From assembly GCA_013693955.1 (NCBI GenBank), contig CP059265.1:3872031-3882274 (forward strand): a stretch of 10,244 nt of DNA. Reading direction: 5' to 3'. Position numbers and translations under genes: made by a program. The notes beneath the pieces were generated by a model that was not told the origin of the DNA, ran no database searches, and saw only the letters and a program-made list of their open reading frames with translations. The DNA comes from Candidatus Thiothrix singaporensis. GTDB lineage: Bacteria; Pseudomonadota; Gammaproteobacteria; Thiotrichales; Thiotrichaceae. Positions within the stretch are counted from its first letter, which is position 1. Each line of letters opens with the position of its first letter. This document shows positions 7,233-10,244 of this stretch, in pieces.

Positions 7233-7635
7233 ATGGAAAATTACGTTCGTTTGATGGTTCTCAGTGAGAGTATTTCTCCTGAACAAATTAGTAATCAAAT
7301 CGGTATGCTTGGAGATGAAACTTGGAGGATTGGCGATAAGAGGAAAAACGCGGCTATTTTAGAAAAAGAAAATGGTTGGCTCCTTTTTCAAAAAAGAAAA
7401 AATCATGGATTTAGAAGATCATATTGATAATATCAGGAATCTTATAAGAGGTTATGAAAATAATTTCAAGATTATGTCAGATTTTTATAATTGCGAGGTG
7501 CAACTTTCATGTGCTATTTATTATAAGCGTGAGCCTCCGTTATTTTTTGAGAAAGAGATCATTGCCTGGTTAAACAGCATGGGGGCGTCTTTAGATATAG
7601 ATCTCTATTTATCTGGGGATGGAGGCAAAACTTAA
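7233..7635 (+). pseudogene. DUF4279-like immunity gene, one-base frameshift
   Basis: It starts 9 bases after the repaired toxin end with AGGGTG upstream of the ATG. The first frame, ENYVRLMVLSESISPEQISN...GDETWRIGDKR...ENGWLLF, breaks in the run CTTTTTCAAAAAAG (7383-7396). The shifted frame continues KKEKIMDLEDHIDNIRNLIRG, EVQLSCAIYYKR, FFEKEIIAWLNSMGASLDIDLY and ends at TAA 7633-7635. One extra T (or A) explains the break, and the repaired length is about 133 residues. The layout (an opening strand with SP-EI, G--W--G, W-L, a helix with L--H, then L-S-GASLDIDLY) matches DUF4279, a small domain often encoded beside Rhs-type toxins. Immunity to the cassette-3 toxin is inferred from position. 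It is AT-rich, unlike the core. Confidence 0.7.
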
Positions 7636-7655
7636 GTGCAGACTTGCCAAAAGTG

Positions 7656-7697
7656 TCAGACCTGATCGGTTATCTGGTAAGACACCCAATTTTTTGG
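7656..7697 (+). repeat. Cassette-junction repeat, copy 3
   Basis: Third copy of the boundary sequence (TCAGACCTGATCGGTTATCT and following), only about 20 bases after the DUF4279-like stop. Here the Rhs frame is open through it and reads VRPDRLSGKTPNFLAYAGYRPDG. Confidence 0.6.
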
Positions 7698-8241
7698 CCT
7701 ACGCGGGCTACCGCCCGGACGGTCAGCCCAGCACGCAAATGTATGGCAATGGAGACGTAATCAGTCATGATTACGACGACCGAAGCGGCCACCGCACCGC
7801 TACGCTGCGTTTAACCAGCAGTGGATTCCGTGAGTGGCTGACATGGAACCTGGAAGGCGAACTGGTAAACCCACCGTCGGCAGCAGCAGCCCAGCTCTGT
7901 ACCAGTATGACGATCTGGGGCGGCTGCAGCTGGAGAACAACGCCTTCGCCAATCAAAGCTTTGGCTATGACCTCAACGGCAACCGCCTCAGTAACGGCAG
8001 CAACGCTTATACCTACGTCGCCAACAGCAACCGCATGGATGCCCGCAAAGGCATCACCCTCAGCCGTGATGCCGCTGGCAACCACACCAGCAACGGCTTG
8101 GGTCAAACCTACGTATGGGATAACCACGGCCACCTCAGCCAGTTCAACCTGATCGGTGTCAAGAAAGCCACCTATCTCTACAACGCTCAGCACCAGCGCA
8201 CCCACAAGAACCTGTGGAACGGCTCCACCGCGCTGGGGACA

Positions 8242-8684
8242 ACGGTCTACCACTACGACCTGCAAGGCCGCCTGCTGAGGGAAACCAGCAGTACGGGAGC
8301 CGTGCTCGCCACCTATATTTACGATGAAGCCGGGACGCCGCTGGCCATCATCTAGGCGGCCAACAGCCCCTATAATGCGACCGCGCAGGATCAGGTTGTG
8401 TACCTGCACACCGACCACCTCGGCACGCCACGCATGGCGACCGACAGCAACCGGCGCATCGTCTGGAAGTGGGAATCGGACGCCTTCGGCTCCACCGTCC
8501 CGCAACAAGACCCGGATGGCGACGGCAAGCAAACCATTGTCAACCTGCGCTTTCCGGGGCAGTATTATGATGCTGAGTCCGGCCTGCACCAGAACTGGCA
8601 TCGCACCTATGACCCCAGCCTGGGGCGCTACATCAGCAGTGACCCGATAGGGTTGGATGGTGGGTTGAATACCTATGGGTATGT
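8242..8684 (+). repeat. Rhs core 3'-end repeat, copy 4 (443 bp)
   Basis: Same repeat as at 3059-3500. It shares LLRETSS with copy 3 and GSTVPQQ with copy 2. It holds the C-to-T change that creates the TAG at 8353-8355. Its end has drifted to GLDGGLNTYGYV. Confidence 0.85.
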
Positions 8685-9287
8685 GGGGCAGAGTCCGCTG
8701 ATGAACACTGACCCTAGTGGGTTGTGTCCAATTTGTGCTGCGGGTTTAGCTTTTCTTGAGGGGCTGGTACGACAACAACAACGGCAGCCACCAGCACAAG
8801 TTTTTTTGGGACATTTTGGGGTGCTGGTGCTTTAGTTGGAGGCGGTCTTGCAGTTTCAGCTTTACCAGGGGATGCCTCCGATATACCTTCATGGGAGCCG
8901 AGGCCGGGAGTCACGCACCCAGAACATGATGAAGTTAGAGAGGCTGGACAGTGCACTAATACGGGAGATGGTAATTATTGTTATAGATTAGCGTTGAGCA
9001 TCGATATTATTGTTAGAGACTTAAAATTTAGACATTGGGATTTACAGACGAATTTTTCTACTAAAAGATATTATGACCAAGACCATATCACTAGATATAA
9101 TGGTGAGAAGGAAATTTTAGCTAAATTAGTAAAGGCTGCTAAAAGCCATGAATGTCCTTATAATCCAGAAGCTGATGTGGAAATTAATCGAGGTTATAAG
9201 TTTGGTTATCCAGTAAAGAGCTATTAACATTACAATAAATCTAACCACCCTGATATTGGGTAGTCTAATAACCATGGAGTTTTAAAA

Positions 9288-9767
9288 ATGTATGCATTAT
9301 GCACATTATCTGAAAGCATTATCTTACAATTAGACTCAAGTTCTGGAGGTTTATGCCTATACCAACGTAAAATAAGTGAAGAGTCTTCTGGTCATCCAAC
9401 TTTGCTGGGTAACTTCAATTCGTTTGCTAGTGCCATCAAATTTTTAAAAATAAAAAAAAGAATCGATAGATGACTATGATTTTATCAATTTCGAAATAGT
9501 ACTATGTGAACATTTTAAGACTTACAAGGATAACTTGTACTATTTTGATAAATTTAGGCCAGATACGTTTGCAAACGTAGCATTCGCAATAAATTCTGTA
9601 TATGTTCAAAGATTTTCTATAGAAATTTTTAATCTAATTAAATTTATCTCAATGCAAAAACATGATCTATTGCTCTCCTTTTTAAAAAAGAAGTTGATCC
9701 CGATGGCAAATATTATTCTAGTTTTATTGATTGTAGAGACTTTATTAATTCATTTGATTTAGTATGA
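9288..9767 (+). pseudogene. Immunity-position gene of cassette 4, family not recognised, two frameshifts
   Basis: The ATG at 9288 has a GGAG site 8 bases upstream and lies 60 bases after the toxin stop. The first frame is YALCTLSESIILQLDSSSGG...FNSFASAIKFLKIKK. After the run of eight A's (9452-9459) it must shift to continue SIDDYDFINFEIVLCEHFKT, YYFDKFRPDTFANVAFAINS and HDLLLSF. At TTTTTAAAAAAG (9679-9690) it shifts back to KKEVDPDGKYYSSFIDCRDF, then INSFDLV, ending at TGA 9765-9767. Removing one A and adding one T gives an uninterrupted protein of about 159 residues. The ending in the first frame again supports this reading. It is very AT-rich. I know no family for it. Immunity to the Ntox16-like tip is inferred from its position. 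Confidence 0.6.
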
Positions 9768-9779
9768 ATTTCGCCTAAA

Positions 9780-10002
9780 TCAACCGGCGGCATCCGTGAG
9801 TGGCTGACATGGAACCTGGAAGGCGAACTGGAAAGCCGCACCGTCGGCAGCAGCGCGCTCTGTACCAGTATGACGCCCTGGGGGCGGCTGCGGCTGGAGA
9901 ACAACGCCTTCGCCAACCAAAGCTTTGGCTATGACCTCAACGGCAACCGCCTCAGCAACGGCAGCAACGTTTATACCTACGTTGCCAACACCAACCGGAT
10001 GG
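9780..10002 (+). pseudogene. Truncated Rhs core fragment, cassette 5
   Basis: About 220 bases match cassette 4 from REWLTWNLEGELE through NNAFANQSFGYDLNGNRLSN to YTYVANTNRM, then the similarity stops abruptly at about 10002. No RHS core end, tip or immunity gene follows. A base is missing near 9862 and an extra G sits in the G-run near 9890; the two cancel, so only a dozen codons are out of frame. The frame then runs on into unrelated sequence to TGA 10059-10061. It starts about 13 bases after the cassette-4 immunity gene and lacks the junction repeat. It marks the right end of the visible array. Confidence 0.75.
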
Positions 10003-10063
10003 GCCACCTTTGCTGTGTACAGGACTCAGCTGCTTGGTTTCACCTGTTGTTGCACTCATGAAT

Positions 10064-10093
10064 CAATGTTTGCAACAATGTTGGAGCAACATT
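10064..10093. promoter_or_regulatory. Operator-like inverted and direct repeat upstream of the regulator gene
   Basis: The perfect inverted repeat AATGTTG-GAG-CAACATT (10077-10093) lies 17 bases before the ATG at 10111. CAATGTT also occurs as a direct repeat at 10064-10070 and 10076-10082. Such symmetry close to the start of an HTH gene suggests an autoregulatory binding site. A hairpin affecting translation is an alternative. I could not place a convincing -35/-10 pair. Confidence 0.4.
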
Positions 10094-10110
10094 CACCGAA
10101 GGTGCCCATC

Positions 10111-10244
10111 ATGCTGACAGAGAGGCGGCAATCCATCCTGAACCTGTTCCTGCGGGAGCCTGAGGCCAGTTTGGGTGTGGGGGATTTGCTCCCTTATGTT
10201 GAGGTCGGGCGAACCACCCTGTTCCGTGATTTGAGCGCGATGGT
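10111..10244 (+). CDS. DeoR-like HTH transcriptional regulator, N-terminus (3' end outside window)
   Basis: The ATG at 10111 follows a GAAGG site with usual spacing. The 44 visible codons read MLTERRQSILNLFL, then SLGVGDLLPYVEVGRTTLFR, then DLSAMV. The opening R---IL--L helix, followed by a short turn and the recognition helix V-R-TLFRDLS, is the winged-helix pattern of DeoR-type regulators (compare VS--T--RDL). The effector domain lies beyond the edge, so the ligand and the exact family are unknown. A Fic-type or other HTH fusion protein cannot be excluded. The GC content returns to that of the left-edge chromosomal genes, so this is probably the first gene outside the Rhs array. Confidence 0.65.
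   Translation, partial: MLTERRQSILNLFLREPEASLGVGDLLPYVEVGRTTLFRDLSAM

Larger units (their letters stand above)
7656..9227 (+). pseudogene. Displaced Rhs fragment with Ntox16-like C-terminus, cassette 4
   Basis: This is the longest core piece. It has YAGYRPDGQPSTQMYGNGDV, YDDRSGHRT and REWLTWNLEGEL, then a frameshift near 7863-7870. YQYDDLGRLQLENNAF and the YD repeats follow, to an amber codon at 8353-8355 (TAG where the other copies have CAG). The frame resumes through the RHS core to TDPSGLCP. Another one-base shift near 8756-8765 is needed to read the hydrophobic, Ala/Gly/Thr-rich segment (AATSTSFFGTFWGAGALVGGG) and the tip. The tip has GQCTNTGDGNYCYRLAL, IIVRDLKFRHWDL, YYDQDHITRYNGEKEIL, KAAKSHECPYNPEADV and stops at TAA 9225-9227. 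Spaced cysteines (8952, 8979, 9153), the DLK-R helix and DH----NGE resemble the Ntox16-type tip, proposed to be a nuclease. This match is tentative. Confidence 0.75.

Noticed and set aside
9243-9265. Weak hairpin between the cassette-4 toxin and its neighbour
   Set aside because: The stem is seven pairs with a mismatch and no T-run follows, so it is not a credible terminator.
2247-10002. CRISPR array or integron cassette array
   Set aside because: The repeats are coding Rhs segments of several hundred bases with protein-coding inserts. There are no short regular repeats, no attC-like sites and no cas or integrase gene.

Overview
The window is an accessory region of a proteobacterial chromosome. 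A gammaproteobacterium is likely, because a CreD-family gene is present and the housekeeping genes are GC-rich; I could not fix the genus. Two GC-rich chromosomal genes face each other at the left edge. They are the 3' end of an ABC exporter ATPase (+) and a creD gene (-), which carries a one-base deletion and an in-frame amber codon. About 560 bases without a convincing gene follow, including a cluster of palindromes at 2076-2182.

From about 2247 to 10002 the window is a head-to-tail array of displaced Rhs C-terminal cassettes, all on the + strand. Each cassette has three parts: a GC-rich piece of the Rhs core, ending in the RHS repeat-associated core and a DPSG-type junction; an AT-rich C-terminal (CT) toxin region unique to that cassette; and an AT-rich immunity-type gene. 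No cassette has the N-terminal part of an Rhs protein, and no full-length rhs, vgrG, PAAR or secretion gene is visible.

The order is as follows. (0) An orphan, broken immunity-like gene, 2247-2641. (1) A core with two frameshifts, an intact CT with a His-Cys, clan CD peptidase-like pattern, and a small two-helix membrane protein overlapping it by ATGA. (2) A core with an HNH/zinc-type nuclease CT (amber plus frameshift) and a SUFU-like immunity gene (frameshift). (3) A core with a polymorphic toxin type 33-like CT (two frameshifts) and a DUF4279-like immunity gene (frameshift). (4) A core (frameshift, amber) with a CT resembling the Ntox16 type (frameshift) and an unrecognised immunity-position gene (two frameshifts). 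(5) A core fragment of about 220 bases with no CT. Only the cassette-1 toxin tail and its membrane partner are free of lesions.

The 3' end of the core, about 443 bp, is present four times nearly identically. Its variants are mixed: copies 1 and 2 agree at one point and copies 1 and 3 further on, which indicates recombination between copies. Three cassettes start with the same short sequence, which encodes a peptide close to RPDWLSGK. The array fits the known picture of orphan rhsCT/immunity modules left behind as an Rhs locus exchanges its tip. Such modules serve as a store of toxin tips and can keep immunity to former tips. Here the store looks largely decayed, or the sequence contains many homopolymer indel errors. 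After the array, a DeoR-like HTH regulator begins at 10111 behind an operator-like palindrome and runs off the right edge.
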